Shown piece after piece: positions 1-7,435 of a stretch of 64,000 nt of DNA (positions are counted from its first letter, which is position 1; every line of letters begins with the position of its first letter). The stretch comes from Capnocytophaga stomatis (GTDB lineage Bacteria; Bacteroidota; Bacteroidia; Flavobacteriales; Flavobacteriaceae). The notes under the pieces were generated by a model. It saw only the letters and a program-made list of their open reading frames with translations, did not search any database and was not told the origin of the DNA. The translations under genes and the position numbers were made by a program. Location of the stretch: contig NZ_CP022387.1 in NCBI RefSeq assembly GCF_002302635.1, forward strand, positions 124,001 to 188,000. Direction: 5' to 3'.

Positions 1-496
1 GTGTGTTATTGTATTCATATTCTGCTTCGTCACGTAAACATTTTATCATTGACGTATTTTTGATTTCCTTAATTACGAACGAACTTTGAATGTTTGCAAT
101 TATTTCCAATTTCGAAATTTTATGCACAACAAATCTCTGATATTCTTCCATATCGTTTAGCACCAATTTGAGCAAAAAATCATAACCTCCCGCCATATAC
201 GAGGCTTCAAGAACTTCATCTAACGTGCTTATATACTTTTCAAATTCTTCAAAAAGCTCTCCTTGATGACGCAACAATTTTACCTGACAGTACGCTACAA
301 GCTTCTTACCTAATTGTTTAGGATTAACCACTGCGACATAATTTTCTATAATTCCGCTGGTTTCCAATTTTTTTATTCGCTCGTGTACGGGCGTGATGGA
401 AAGCCCTACCTTTTCTGCTAACTTTTTGATGGACTGCTTTCCGTCTTTCTGCAATTCATCAAGTAGCATAAAATCTATATGGTCTAACATTTGCAT
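1..496 (-). CDS. Lrp/AsnC-family transcriptional regulator (3' end cut by window edge)
   Basis: The reverse strand from an ATG at 496 reads without a stop to the window edge, giving about 165 residues, so only the last few codons can be missing from a family usually 150-165 aa long. It begins MQMLDHIDFMLLDELQKDGK, the usual AsnC-type entry, followed by a winged helix-turn-helix (about residues 14-50, LAEKVGLS...VHERIKKLE) and a C-terminal RAM/AsnC ligand-binding domain with the conserved turn YMAGGYDFLLKL near residue 100. Family members bind DNA as multimers and usually sense amino acids. The next Met, at 490, is an equally possible start. Target genes cannot be deduced from the neighbourhood. 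Confidence 0.85.
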   Translation of the reverse strand, partial: MQMLDHIDFMLLDELQKDGKQSIKKLAEKVGLSITPVHERIKKLETSGIIENYVAVVNPKQLGKKLVAYCQVKLLRHQGELFEEFEKYISTLDEVLEASYMAGGYDFLLKLVLNDMEEYQRFVVHKISKLEIIANIQSSFVIKEIKNTSMIKCLRDEAEYEYNNT

Positions 497-644
497 AGTT
501 ATTGAGTTATTAAGATTAATGTCGGTAAAAATATTTTATTTTTTTGAGAAACACAAAAAAACAGAAAAAAATTTCTGTTTTCTTTTAATTAAATCCTTAA
601 AAATAATATTATTATCACTTTTTCAGAAAAGCATAATAAAACAC

Positions 645-1724
645 CTATCCTAAATGATTTCCAAACTTATTTTTAACCTCGTTTAGTATTTCTTTAATAT
701 TTTGTTCGTTTTGTTTCGGGCAAATCAGCAATACTTCTTCCTTATCCACAACTATGTAATCATTAAGACCCTCAATTACAACTGTTTTCCCCTTTTCGGA
801 ACGCACAATATTGTTAGTTGCATTTCTGAACAAAACTTGAGCATTTACCACTGCATTTTGCGTTTCATCCTTCGGAAGTTTTTCATATAGTGAACCCCAC
901 GTTCCTAAATCGTTCCAATCGAAGCGAGCAGGAAGCACATATATATTGGAAGAAGGCTCCAAAATGGCATAATCAACCGAAATATTATCGGCTTTGGGAT
1001 AATTCTCTTTGATAAAATCTGGTTCTTGCTCCGTGTTATAAAAATCACTTCCCTTGTCAAATAGCTCATACATAACAGGTTGATATATTTTAAAAGCTTG
1101 CAAGACACTTCGTACGCTCCAAACAAAAATCCCTGCATTCCACAGAAAATTCCTCAATTGTAAAAATTCCTTAGCAGTTTGATAATCAGGCTTCTCCCGA
1201 AATTGACTTACTTTTTTTATTTCATCAGAAGTGTTTTTATCATACTGAATGTAGCCATATCCTGTATTGGGAAACGTAGGAATAACTCCTAAAGTCATCA
1301 GAATATCAGCATTTTGTGAAGCTTCAAAACACTTTTTCACATTTTCAGCAAAGACGGTTTCATTCTCAATCCAATGGTCACTTGGAGCAACAATCATCAG
1401 TGCATTGGGATTTCGTTGTTTTATTTTCATCGAAGCATACAATATGCAAGGAGCTGTATTTCTCATACAAGGCTCTAAAACAATGTTTTGACTATCTATT
1501 TCGGGGATTTGCTCCTTAACTAACTCACCATATATTTCATTGGTCAAAACTAAAATATTTTCCTTTTGAATGAAGTTATTAAGTCGGGAAAAGGTTCTTT
1601 GAAGCAATGTCTGTCCCGTACCCAACATATCGTGAAACTGTTTCGGGTAGCTTTCGGTGCTGATAGGCCAAAAACGAGAACCGATTCCACCCGCCATAAT
1701 TACTGCATAATAGTTATGATTCAT
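645..1724 (-). CDS. manC: mannose-1-phosphate guanylyltransferase
   Basis: Makes GDP-mannose from mannose-1-phosphate and GTP, a cytoplasmic step feeding surface glycans and protein O-glycosylation. The N-terminus carries the nucleotidyltransferase signature AGGIGSRFWP (about residues 11-20) followed by PKQF; further in are APSDHWI and a typical EKPD segment. At 359 aa it is the short single-domain form, without the isomerase domain of long ManC/AlgA proteins. A start nine codons further upstream (1751) is excluded because a perfect -7 promoter motif (TACCTTTG, reverse strand, 1756-1749) overlaps it. Downstream on the same strand, after about 150 bases, comes the Lrp-type regulator. Confidence 0.9.
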   Translation of the reverse strand: MNHNYYAVIMAGGIGSRFWPISTESYPKQFHDMLGTGQTLLQRTFSRLNNFIQKENILVLTNEIYGELVKEQIPEIDSQNIVLEPCMRNTAPCILYASMKIKQRNPNALMIVAPSDHWIENETVFAENVKKCFEASQNADILMTLGVIPTFPNTGYGYIQYDKNTSDEIKKVSQFREKPDYQTAKEFLQLRNFLWNAGIFVWSVRSVLQAFKIYQPVMYELFDKGSDFYNTEQEPDFIKENYPKADNISVDYAILEPSSNIYVLPARFDWNDLGTWGSLYEKLPKDETQNAVVNAQVLFRNATNNIVRSEKGKTVVIEGLNDYIVVDKEEVLLICPKQNEQNIKEILNEVKNKFGNHLG

Positions 1725-1748
1725 AAATAAAATATGATAAGTTTTTCG

Positions 1749-1756
1749 CAAAGGTA
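1749..1756 (-). promoter_or_regulatory. -7 promoter element of manC
   Basis: TACCTTTG on the reverse strand matches the Bacteroidota -7 consensus TAnnTTTG and lies 25 bases before the chosen manC start at 1724. No clear -33 box was found. Confidence 0.6.
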
Positions 1757-1917
1757 GAAAATATTTGAATTAAAATCAATTTCAAACAACGGAAAATATC
1801 AATTGCGACAAATGTTAATAAATAATACCTTAAAAGAATGTATAATAATATTTTTTTTACTATGTTTGTGGGCATTTTTAACCGTACTACATAATTTCAG
1901 GTGTAATAACAATTAAT

Positions 1918-2745
1918 TTGAAAATCATCACATTAACTACAGATTTTGGAGAGCGAGACTACTCCGTCGGAGCTGTGAAAGGTGCTATTTATAGCAATCT
2001 TCCGCAGGCTCACGTTGTTGATATTTCACACTTGGTTACTCCTTTTGATGTTCTGCAAACGGCTTATATCCTCAAAAATGCTTACATACATTTCCCGAAA
2101 GGAACCATTCACGTTATTGGTGTGGATTCGGAGCGAACTCCCGAAAAAAAGCACTTGATTATGTATCTTAACGGACATTATTTCATTGGGGCTGACAATG
2201 GTATTTTTCATTTATTATCTGAAAATGAGAAAGATGTAGAAGTTTATGAAATCGGAGAAAATGAACCTGTTACGCTATTTCCGGCACTTGATTTCTTTCC
2301 GAAAATAATAGCCAAAATAGGCAATGAAATTCCTCTTGATAAAATCGGAAAAAAAACAGATAATTACCTGAAAATAAACTACTTAAAGCCTGAAATTTCA
2401 CGAGATAAATCTTTCATTTACGGAAGTATCATCTATATAGACCATTACGGAAATGCAGTGAGTAACATTAGTCGTTCGCTATTCGATGAAATCGGGCAAA
2501 ATCGTGATTTTGAAGTGATTTTCAAAATGTATTCGTTGGGCAAAATACACAATTTATACACTGATATAATCGATTTTAGAATTCCAAAAGAAAACAGAGC
2601 ACCTGAAGGAAGAGATTTACTTTTATTCAATAGTATTGATTTACTGCAAATTAGCATCTACAAAAGTGATTTGAGTTCTTTAGGAGGAGCTTCCACCCTT
2701 TTGGGAATAGAATGTCTTGATAATGTTACAGTGCATTTTTATTAA
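1918..2745 (+). CDS. SAM hydrolase / SAM hydroxide adenosyltransferase family protein (DUF62)
   Basis: 275 aa. The N-terminus KIITLTTDFGERDYSVGAVKG with the downstream HVVDISH and HVIGVDSER motifs is characteristic of the DUF62 family, which hydrolyses S-adenosylmethionine to adenosine and methionine (chlorinase/fluorinase superfamily). The usual two-domain length is kept. The start is a TTG directly before AAAATCATCACA; no ATG lies in frame near it, and homologues begin at this same point relative to TTDFG. It lies 41 bases upstream of the phosphohexomutase gene and may share its transcript. Physiological role in flavobacteria is not established. Confidence 0.85.
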   Translation: MKIITLTTDFGERDYSVGAVKGAIYSNLPQAHVVDISHLVTPFDVLQTAYILKNAYIHFPKGTIHVIGVDSERTPEKKHLIMYLNGHYFIGADNGIFHLLSENEKDVEVYEIGENEPVTLFPALDFFPKIIAKIGNEIPLDKIGKKTDNYLKINYLKPEISRDKSFIYGSIIYIDHYGNAVSNISRSLFDEIGQNRDFEVIFKMYSLGKIHNLYTDIIDFRIPKENRAPEGRDLLLFNSIDLLQISIYKSDLSSLGGASTLLGIECLDNVTVHFY

Positions 2746-2786
2746 AAAATAAAAACGAACATATTTAATCATAAAAACATAAGAAT

Positions 2787-4166
2787 ATGACATTAATTAA
2801 ATCTATTTCAGGAATTCGGGGTACAATCGGCGGAAAACCCGAAGACAATTTAACTCCAATCGACGCTGTAAAATTTGCCGCTGCTTACGGAACTTGGCTA
2901 AAATCAACCTTAAAAAAAGAAAATATCCGTGTGGTTTTGGGACGCGATGCCCGAATTTCAGGCGAAATGATTCAGAATTTGGTTGCTTATACGCTTGTAG
3001 GCTTGGGAATTGAAGTGATTGACACAGGTTTGAGTACCACCCCCACTGTGGAAGTTGCCGTACCAATGGAAAAAGCTGACGGAGGTATCATCTTGACTGC
3101 CAGCCATAACCCAAAACAATGGAACGCCCTGAAACTTCTCAACAATAAAGGAGAGTTTCTAAGCGGAAAGGACGGAGAAGAAATCCTGAAAATTGCTGAA
3201 AAGAATGATTTTAGTTTCTCTTTGGTCGATGATTTGGGGAAAATTACCAAAAACGACACCTACATTGATAAACACATTGAAGCTGTTCTTAATTTAAAAG
3301 TTTTAGACGTTGAAGCTATTAAAAAGAAAAAATTCAAAGTAGTTGTCGATGCTGTAAATTCAACCGGAGGAATTGCAATTCCTAAGCTTTTGAAAAAATT
3401 AGGAGTAGAAGTTGTGGAACTTTATTGCGAGCCAACGGGGCATTTCCCTCATAATCCGGAACCTCTGAAAGAACATTTGGGAGATATTTCTGCCAAAGTT
3501 GTTGCCGAAAAAGCTGATTTTGGAATCGTAGTTGACCCAGATGTGGACAGATTAGCGCTCATTTGCGAGGATGGAGAAATGTTTGGAGAAGAATACACTC
3601 TCGTAGCTTGTGCTGACTATATTTTAGGAAAAACTCCGGGAAATACTGCCTCCAACCTTTCTTCATCAAGGGCTTTGCGTGACGTTACCGAAAAACACGG
3701 CGGAAAATACTTTGCTTCGGCTGTGGGAGAAGTAAACGTTGTTGAAATGATGAAAAAACATAACGTTGTTATCGGTGGTGAAGGAAACGGCGGAGTAATT
3801 TATCCTGAATTGCATTACGGACGTGATGCTTTGGTGGGTGTTGCTGTGTTTTTGTCGCTTTTAGCTACGAAAAATTGTTCTGCAAAACAACTTCGTGAAA
3901 GTTATCCTGCTTATTTTATGAGCAAAAACAAAATTGAACTGACGCCCGATGTAAACGTGGATAACATTTTGAAAAAAATGGCAGAAAAATATGCTAATGA
4001 AAATGTGAACACTATCGACGGAGTGAAAATTGATTTTGCCGAAAGCTGGGCTCACTTGAGAAAATCAAATACTGAACCTATCATCCGTATTTATACAGAA
4101 GCCAAAAGCCAAAAAGAAGCTGACGATTTAGCTTTGAAAATCATTGACGATATCAAAAAGTTATAA
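2787..4166 (+). CDS. glmM: phosphoglucosamine mutase / phosphomannomutase family protein
   Basis: 459 aa alpha-D-phosphohexomutase. Seen: N-terminal GIRGTIGG, the phosphoserine loop TASHNPKQWN (Ser about 106), the Mg-binding DPDVDRLA (about residue 250), the sugar loop GEGNGGVIYPE and the C-terminal phosphate-binding RKSNTEPIIR. Family members interconvert the 6- and 1-phosphates of glucosamine or mannose; in Bacteroidota this subtype is normally called GlmM and would feed UDP-GlcNAc for peptidoglycan and LPS. With manC 1 kb away a phosphomannomutase role cannot be excluded, since sequence motifs alone do not separate the two. Confidence 0.85.
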   Translation: MTLIKSISGIRGTIGGKPEDNLTPIDAVKFAAAYGTWLKSTLKKENIRVVLGRDARISGEMIQNLVAYTLVGLGIEVIDTGLSTTPTVEVAVPMEKADGGIILTASHNPKQWNALKLLNNKGEFLSGKDGEEILKIAEKNDFSFSLVDDLGKITKNDTYIDKHIEAVLNLKVLDVEAIKKKKFKVVVDAVNSTGGIAIPKLLKKLGVEVVELYCEPTGHFPHNPEPLKEHLGDISAKVVAEKADFGIVVDPDVDRLALICEDGEMFGEEYTLVACADYILGKTPGNTASNLSSSRALRDVTEKHGGKYFASAVGEVNVVEMMKKHNVVIGGEGNGGVIYPELHYGRDALVGVAVFLSLLATKNCSAKQLRESYPAYFMSKNKIELTPDVNVDNILKKMAEKYANENVNTIDGVKIDFAESWAHLRKSNTEPIIRIYTEAKSQKEADDLALKIIDDIKKL

Positions 4167-4198
4167 ATCAAAAAACTAACACTTTTATAATACATTTT

Positions 4199-4240
4199 GA
4201 AACTTCATCAAAGTTTATTTTTTGGTGAAGTTTCTTTCAT
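4199..4240 (+). terminator. terminator hairpin after glmM
   Basis: A 12-bp stem (4199-4210 with 4223-4234, one G-U pair) followed by a T-rich stretch, 33 bases after the glmM stop. The T tract is interrupted, so termination may be partial. Confidence 0.55.
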
Positions 4241-4354
4241 ATAAATCTATTTCAGTAAGAAGTATTCTTTAAAAATAAAAACTAAATTTTAACATTTTAT
4301 TTGTACTCATATTTCTTATAAAAAACCTGTCTAAACTTTTTAAGAGGAAAATTA

Positions 4355-4415
4355 AAAGTTCCAAGAATTTTTAGCATTTTTGTTTTGCATAACAAAATGA
4401 AAATCAAGGAACTTT
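4355..4415 (+). promoter_or_regulatory. leader hairpin covering the transposase start
   Basis: AAAGTTCC at 4355-4362 is perfectly complementary to GGAACTTT at 4408-4415; inside it CATTTTTGTT (4375-4384) pairs with AACAAAATG (4391-4399), one base bulged. The 3' arm ends inside the TTG start codon (4414-4416) and covers the ribosome-binding region. Such hairpins in other IS elements block transposase translation on read-through transcripts; that role here is inferred. Confidence 0.5.
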
Positions 4416-5208
4416 GAGCAAAGATATAATAAAAAAATGGATTATTTCCCATTTGAGTATTGGAAAAAGAGGATTTAAAACAAAATTTGATTTATCATTA
4501 ATTTTTCTTCTGATAGTCAAACGATTAAAAACAGGTTGCCAGTGGAGGGAACTTCCGGTAGAAGTGTATTTTAAAGACCAAAAAATAAGCTATCAAACAG
4601 TCTATTATTATTTCAATAAATGGAGTAAAGATGGTAGTTTTAAGCGAATTTGGCTTAATTTGTTGCTTGAGAATCGGAGAAAATTAGATTTATCAAGCGT
4701 CCAACTTGATGGTAGTCATACTCGATGTCGAATGGGAGGACAATCTGTTGGTTATCAGTTAAGAAAAAAGTCAAAGACCACGAATTCTATCTTTCTGTGT
4801 GATAATTTGGGGCAAATTTTAGCAATGGGTAGTCCAAAATCCGGTAATCATCACGATTTGAATAATATAGACTTTGTTTTAAAAGAGATTTTGAATCTTT
4901 TGGAGGAAGCGAAAATAGAGCATAAAGGCTTGTTTGTCAATGCAGATGCAGGTTTTGATAGCCGAGACTTAAAAAGTTTTTTACAGGAAAAAGAAATAAT
5001 ACCTAATATCAAACAAAATCCCAGAAATGGACAAAATGAAAATATTTATTTTGACGAAGAATTATATAAAAATCGGTTTAAAATAGAGAGAAGTTTTGCG
5101 TGGCTTGATGGTTTTAAAGGATTGATTATAAGATATGAAACCCTAAACACAACTTGGATGGCTATGTTGTATCTAGGGATTATACTAACATTTATTCGAA
5201 AAGTTTAA
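4414..5208 (+). CDS. IS5-family transposase
   Basis: 264 aa DDE transposase. An N-terminal DUF4096-like region includes TGCQWRELP and the motif SYQTVYYYFNKW; the RNase H-like core has its first Asp in QLDGSHTR (about residue 98), the second in NADAGFDS (about 184) and the terminal Glu in RFKIERSFAWLDGFKGL (about 228), the layout of IS5/IS1031/IS427-type enzymes. No frameshift or internal stop is seen, so it may be active. The start is a TTG: the upstream ATG at 4398 is in another frame and stops after six codons. The start lies at the foot of a hairpin that may limit translation. Confidence 0.88.
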   Translation: MSKDIIKKWIISHLSIGKRGFKTKFDLSLIFLLIVKRLKTGCQWRELPVEVYFKDQKISYQTVYYYFNKWSKDGSFKRIWLNLLLENRRKLDLSSVQLDGSHTRCRMGGQSVGYQLRKKSKTTNSIFLCDNLGQILAMGSPKSGNHHDLNNIDFVLKEILNLLEEAKIEHKGLFVNADAGFDSRDLKSFLQEKEIIPNIKQNPRNGQNENIYFDEELYKNRFKIERSFAWLDGFKGLIIRYETLNTTWMAMLYLGIILTFIRKV

Positions 5209-5222
5209 ACAAGTTTAAAGTT

Positions 5223-5230
5223 TACTTTTG
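5223..5230 (+). promoter_or_regulatory. -7 element next to the IS right end
   Basis: TACTTTTG matches TAnnTTTG and lies 30 bases before the start of the outer-membrane protein gene at 5261. The position expected for the -33 box (about 5200-5204) falls inside the IS right terminal repeat. Confidence 0.6.
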
Positions 5231-5260
5231 CATTATTAACAATTTAATTTATTTAAGAAG

Positions 5261-5758
5261 ATGAAAAAAATTATTTTATTATTCGGATTATTTGTGTCTT
5301 TCACGGCAGCTATGTCGGCTCAAGGTTCATTGGAAGTTAATAATTTCCAAATAAACGGAGGTTTTGGCTTTTCCGGTTGGGGTGTTCCTGTTTACGTGGG
5401 TGTTGATTACGGTATTGCAGAAGATTTCACCGTAGGAGGCGAAATTTCGTTCCGTTCCAGCTCTAAAGAAAATGTAAAATATTCAGGATTAGGAATTATG
5501 GCAAATGGTAACTATCACTTTAACAGAATACTAAGAATTCCTTCAGAATTTGACGTTTACGCTGGTGCAACTGTTGGGTATTTCCATTGGTCACACAATC
5601 ACAAACATCCATACTTACAACCATATTACTCTTCTGGATTAGGTTGGGGGTTGCAAGTAGGCGGACGTTACTTTTTCAATGATAACTTCGGGGTAAACCT
5701 TGAATTAGGAGGCGGAAATACTGCCGCAGGAAAAATAGGAATCACATACATTTTTTAA
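5261..5758 (+). CDS. small outer-membrane beta-barrel protein
   Basis: 165 aa. Residues 1-20 form a signal peptide ending in AMSAQG. The rest alternates polar and aromatic/glycine residues with strand-like segments such as VGVDYGIAEDFTVGGEISF and ends GKIGITYIF, a terminal aromatic strand typical of outer-membrane barrels; size suggests an 8-stranded OmpA/OmpW-like barrel. Function and substrate are unknown. It sits directly downstream of an IS element whose end lies where the -33 promoter box should be, so its expression may have been altered by the insertion. The CPBP protease gene follows after 23 bases. Confidence 0.75.
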   Translation: MKKIILLFGLFVSFTAAMSAQGSLEVNNFQINGGFGFSGWGVPVYVGVDYGIAEDFTVGGEISFRSSSKENVKYSGLGIMANGNYHFNRILRIPSEFDVYAGATVGYFHWSHNHKHPYLQPYYSSGLGWGLQVGGRYFFNDNFGVNLELGGGNTAAGKIGITYIF

Positions 5759-5781
5759 CAATCCGAAAAGGTTAGGAAAAA

Positions 5782-6693
5782 ATGTACATTGAAAATGCAT
5801 ATCGCGGTAAAAGCCCAAAATGGCTATACGTAATCTGTCCGCTGTTATTTTTTGGTGTCACTATATTGAGCTTTTTAGCTTTTTTGGTGGTTGATTCCAG
5901 CGAATTGATAAAAGCATCTATCAAGCAGAAAGGAGAATTGCGTTTTTTTGCAGAAAATTTAATTTCTTTTGCGTTTTTTTGTGGCATTTTGCTACTTTGG
6001 GTTCGTTATGTACATCAACAGCCGTTGTTACATTTTCACACTTCACGAAATAAGATAGATTGGAAGCGTTTTTTCTTTTCTTTTTTTCTGTGGGGCGGAA
6101 TTGTAACTGCGATGGTTTTTGCAGACTTTCTAATATTTCCCGAGGATTTTGAGTGGAATTTTCAACTCGAACCGTTCTTAATCTTGTGTATATTATCCTT
6201 ATTACTTATACCTTTTCAAGCAGGATTTGAAGAGTATTTTTTCCGAGGGTATTTAATGCAAGGAGTCGGAATTTTTGTTAAAAATCGTTGGTTTCCGCTG
6301 CTTTTCAGTTCCGTAACCTTCGGATTAGTTCACGCTGCCAATCCCGAGATAGGAAAATTAGGCTATTGGTTATTAGCATATTACATCGGCACAGGATTTT
6401 TCCTCGGAATAATTGTTCTAATGGATGAAGGCTTGGAATTGGCTCTGGGTTTTCACATAGCGAATAACATTTTCTCTGCCCTTTTAATAACAAGTAGTTG
6501 GTCTGTCTTTCAAACACCTTCGTTATTAAAAGACATTTCCGAACCTTCGCTCGCGGCAACCATATTACCATCTTTATTGGTTTATTTCCCAGTAATGCTA
6601 TTTATTTTTGCAAAAAAATATGGTTGGACAAATTGGAAAGAAAAACTTTTCGGGCGAGTATTATCTGAAAAAGAATTCCTTGAAAATCAATAA
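5782..6693 (+). CDS. CPBP family intramembrane glutamic protease
   Basis: 303 aa with about eight hydrophobic segments. The three conserved blocks of the CPBP (CAAX protease/bacteriocin-processing, formerly abortive-infection) family are present: FEEYFFRG with the EExxxR motif (Glu150, Glu151, Arg155), FGLVHA (His184) and HIANN (His225 to Asn229). Members cleave within or near the inner membrane; bacterial substrates are mostly unknown. It follows the small barrel gene after 23 bases and ends in a strong terminator, so the two may form one transcript. No maturation peptide or bacteriocin gene is adjacent, so a specific substrate cannot be proposed. Confidence 0.88.
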   Translation: MYIENAYRGKSPKWLYVICPLLFFGVTILSFLAFLVVDSSELIKASIKQKGELRFFAENLISFAFFCGILLLWVRYVHQQPLLHFHTSRNKIDWKRFFFSFFLWGGIVTAMVFADFLIFPEDFEWNFQLEPFLILCILSLLLIPFQAGFEEYFFRGYLMQGVGIFVKNRWFPLLFSSVTFGLVHAANPEIGKLGYWLLAYYIGTGFFLGIIVLMDEGLELALGFHIANNIFSALLITSSWSVFQTPSLLKDISEPSLAATILPSLLVYFPVMLFIFAKKYGWTNWKEKLFGRVLSEKEFLENQ

Positions 6694-6694
6694 C

Positions 6695-6720
6695 AAAAGA
6701 GAGCTAAAAGCTCTCTTTTT
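6695..6720 (+). terminator. rho-independent terminator
   Basis: Perfect 11-bp stem (6695-6705 with 6709-6719), 3-base loop and T run directly after the CPBP protease stop. Confidence 0.85.
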
Positions 6721-6792
6721 ACTTTTATAAAATGCAATAAAATCGCACTTAATTAAAACGCTCAATTCATACGAATATATCAAAAAAAATTG

Positions 6793-6800
6793 TAACTTTG
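6793..6800 (+). promoter_or_regulatory. -7 promoter element of the Fur-family gene
   Basis: TAACTTTG matches TAnnTTTG, 24 bases before the ATG at 6824. No clear -33 box. Confidence 0.65.
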
Positions 6801-6823
6801 TCCTTTGATTACATTAAATAGTT

Positions 6824-7282
6824 ATGGCGAATACTACCCAAGAAAATTTAGAAATCGTTAAAAAGGTTTTCACCAAATACTTGGAAGAAAACGGACACCG
6901 AAAAACTCCTGAGCGTTACGCAATTGTTAGGGAAATTTATGAAAGTGGTGAACATTTTGATATTGAAACGCTTTATATCAAAATGAAAAATAAAAAATAT
7001 CGTGTGAGTCGTGCTACGCTTTACAACACTATTGAGCTTTTATTGGAATGTGGTTTGGTTCGCAAGCATCAATTCGGGCAAAATCAGGCACATTATGAAA
7101 AAGCATATTTTGATCGCCAACACGACCACGTAATCCTTACCGATACCGGCGAAATTATGGAGTTTTGCGACCCTCGAATTCAAGCTATTAAACAAACTAT
7201 AGAAGAAATATTCGACATAAAAATCAACAATCACTCGTTGTATTTCTATGGTGTAAAAAACAAAAAAGAGGAAGAAAAATAG
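6824..7282 (+). CDS. Fur-family metalloregulator
   Basis: 152 aa transcriptional regulator of the Fur/PerR/Zur superfamily. The winged helix contains [10 protein letters not shown] (about residues 26-35) and the recognition segment [10 protein letters not shown] (61-70); the metal-binding region includes RQHDH (98-102). It lacks the paired CxxC structural zinc site: only two isolated cysteines are seen (Cys76, Cys115), a form common in Flavobacteriia and Fur-like rather than PerR/Zur-like. It has its own promoter and is followed by a 24-bp perfect palindrome before purA. Metal specificity cannot be assigned from sequence alone. Confidence 0.87.
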   Translation: MANTTQENLEIVKKVFTKYLEENGHRKTPERYAIVREIYESGEHFDIETLYIKMKNKKYRVSRATLYNTIELLLECGLVRKHQFGQNQAHYEKAYFDRQHDHVILTDTGEIMEFCDPRIQAIKQTIEEIFDIKINNHSLYFYGVKNKKEEEK

Positions 7283-7305
7283 TATTTATCACTTTCTTTT
7301 TCTCG

Positions 7306-7329
7306 GATTTTAATTTGCAAATTAAAATC
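7306..7329. promoter_or_regulatory. 24-bp perfect palindrome between the Fur-family gene and purA
   Basis: Positions 7306-7317 are the exact reverse complement of 7318-7329, centred on TTTGCAAA with no loop. No T tract follows, so it does not look like a terminator; a dimeric operator is the more natural reading. It lies 107 bases before the purA start. The binding protein is unknown. Confidence 0.5.
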
Positions 7330-7435
7330 GATAATTCTTAAATATTTTATTTAAATAATCAAGTTTATAAGTCTGAAATAAAATAATTTATAAATAAATT
7401 GTAAAAAATAATTTTTCAACATAAAACAAACAAAA

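Larger units (their letters stand above)
4326..5213 (+). mobile_element. IS5-family insertion sequence
   Basis: About 890 bp containing one full-length transposase gene. The ends form imperfect inverted repeats: 4326-4340 (cctgtctaaactttt) matches the reverse complement of 5199-5213 (cttgtttaaactttt) at 13 of 15 positions. The right repeat overlaps the transposase stop codon, as in compact IS elements. No convincing target-site duplication was found, so the outermost bases are uncertain by a few nucleotides. A long imperfect hairpin (4355-4415) lies between the left end and the transposase start. Confidence 0.8.

Noticed and set aside
393-653. Forward reading frame of 86 codons over the Lrp gene and its upstream region
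   Set aside because: It lies antisense to the regulator, has no promoter or family features and is explained by base composition.
5782-6693. CPBP protease as an abortive-infection defence gene
   Set aside because: The older family name suggests it, but no phage-defence neighbour is present and the catalytic motifs fit a general membrane protease.
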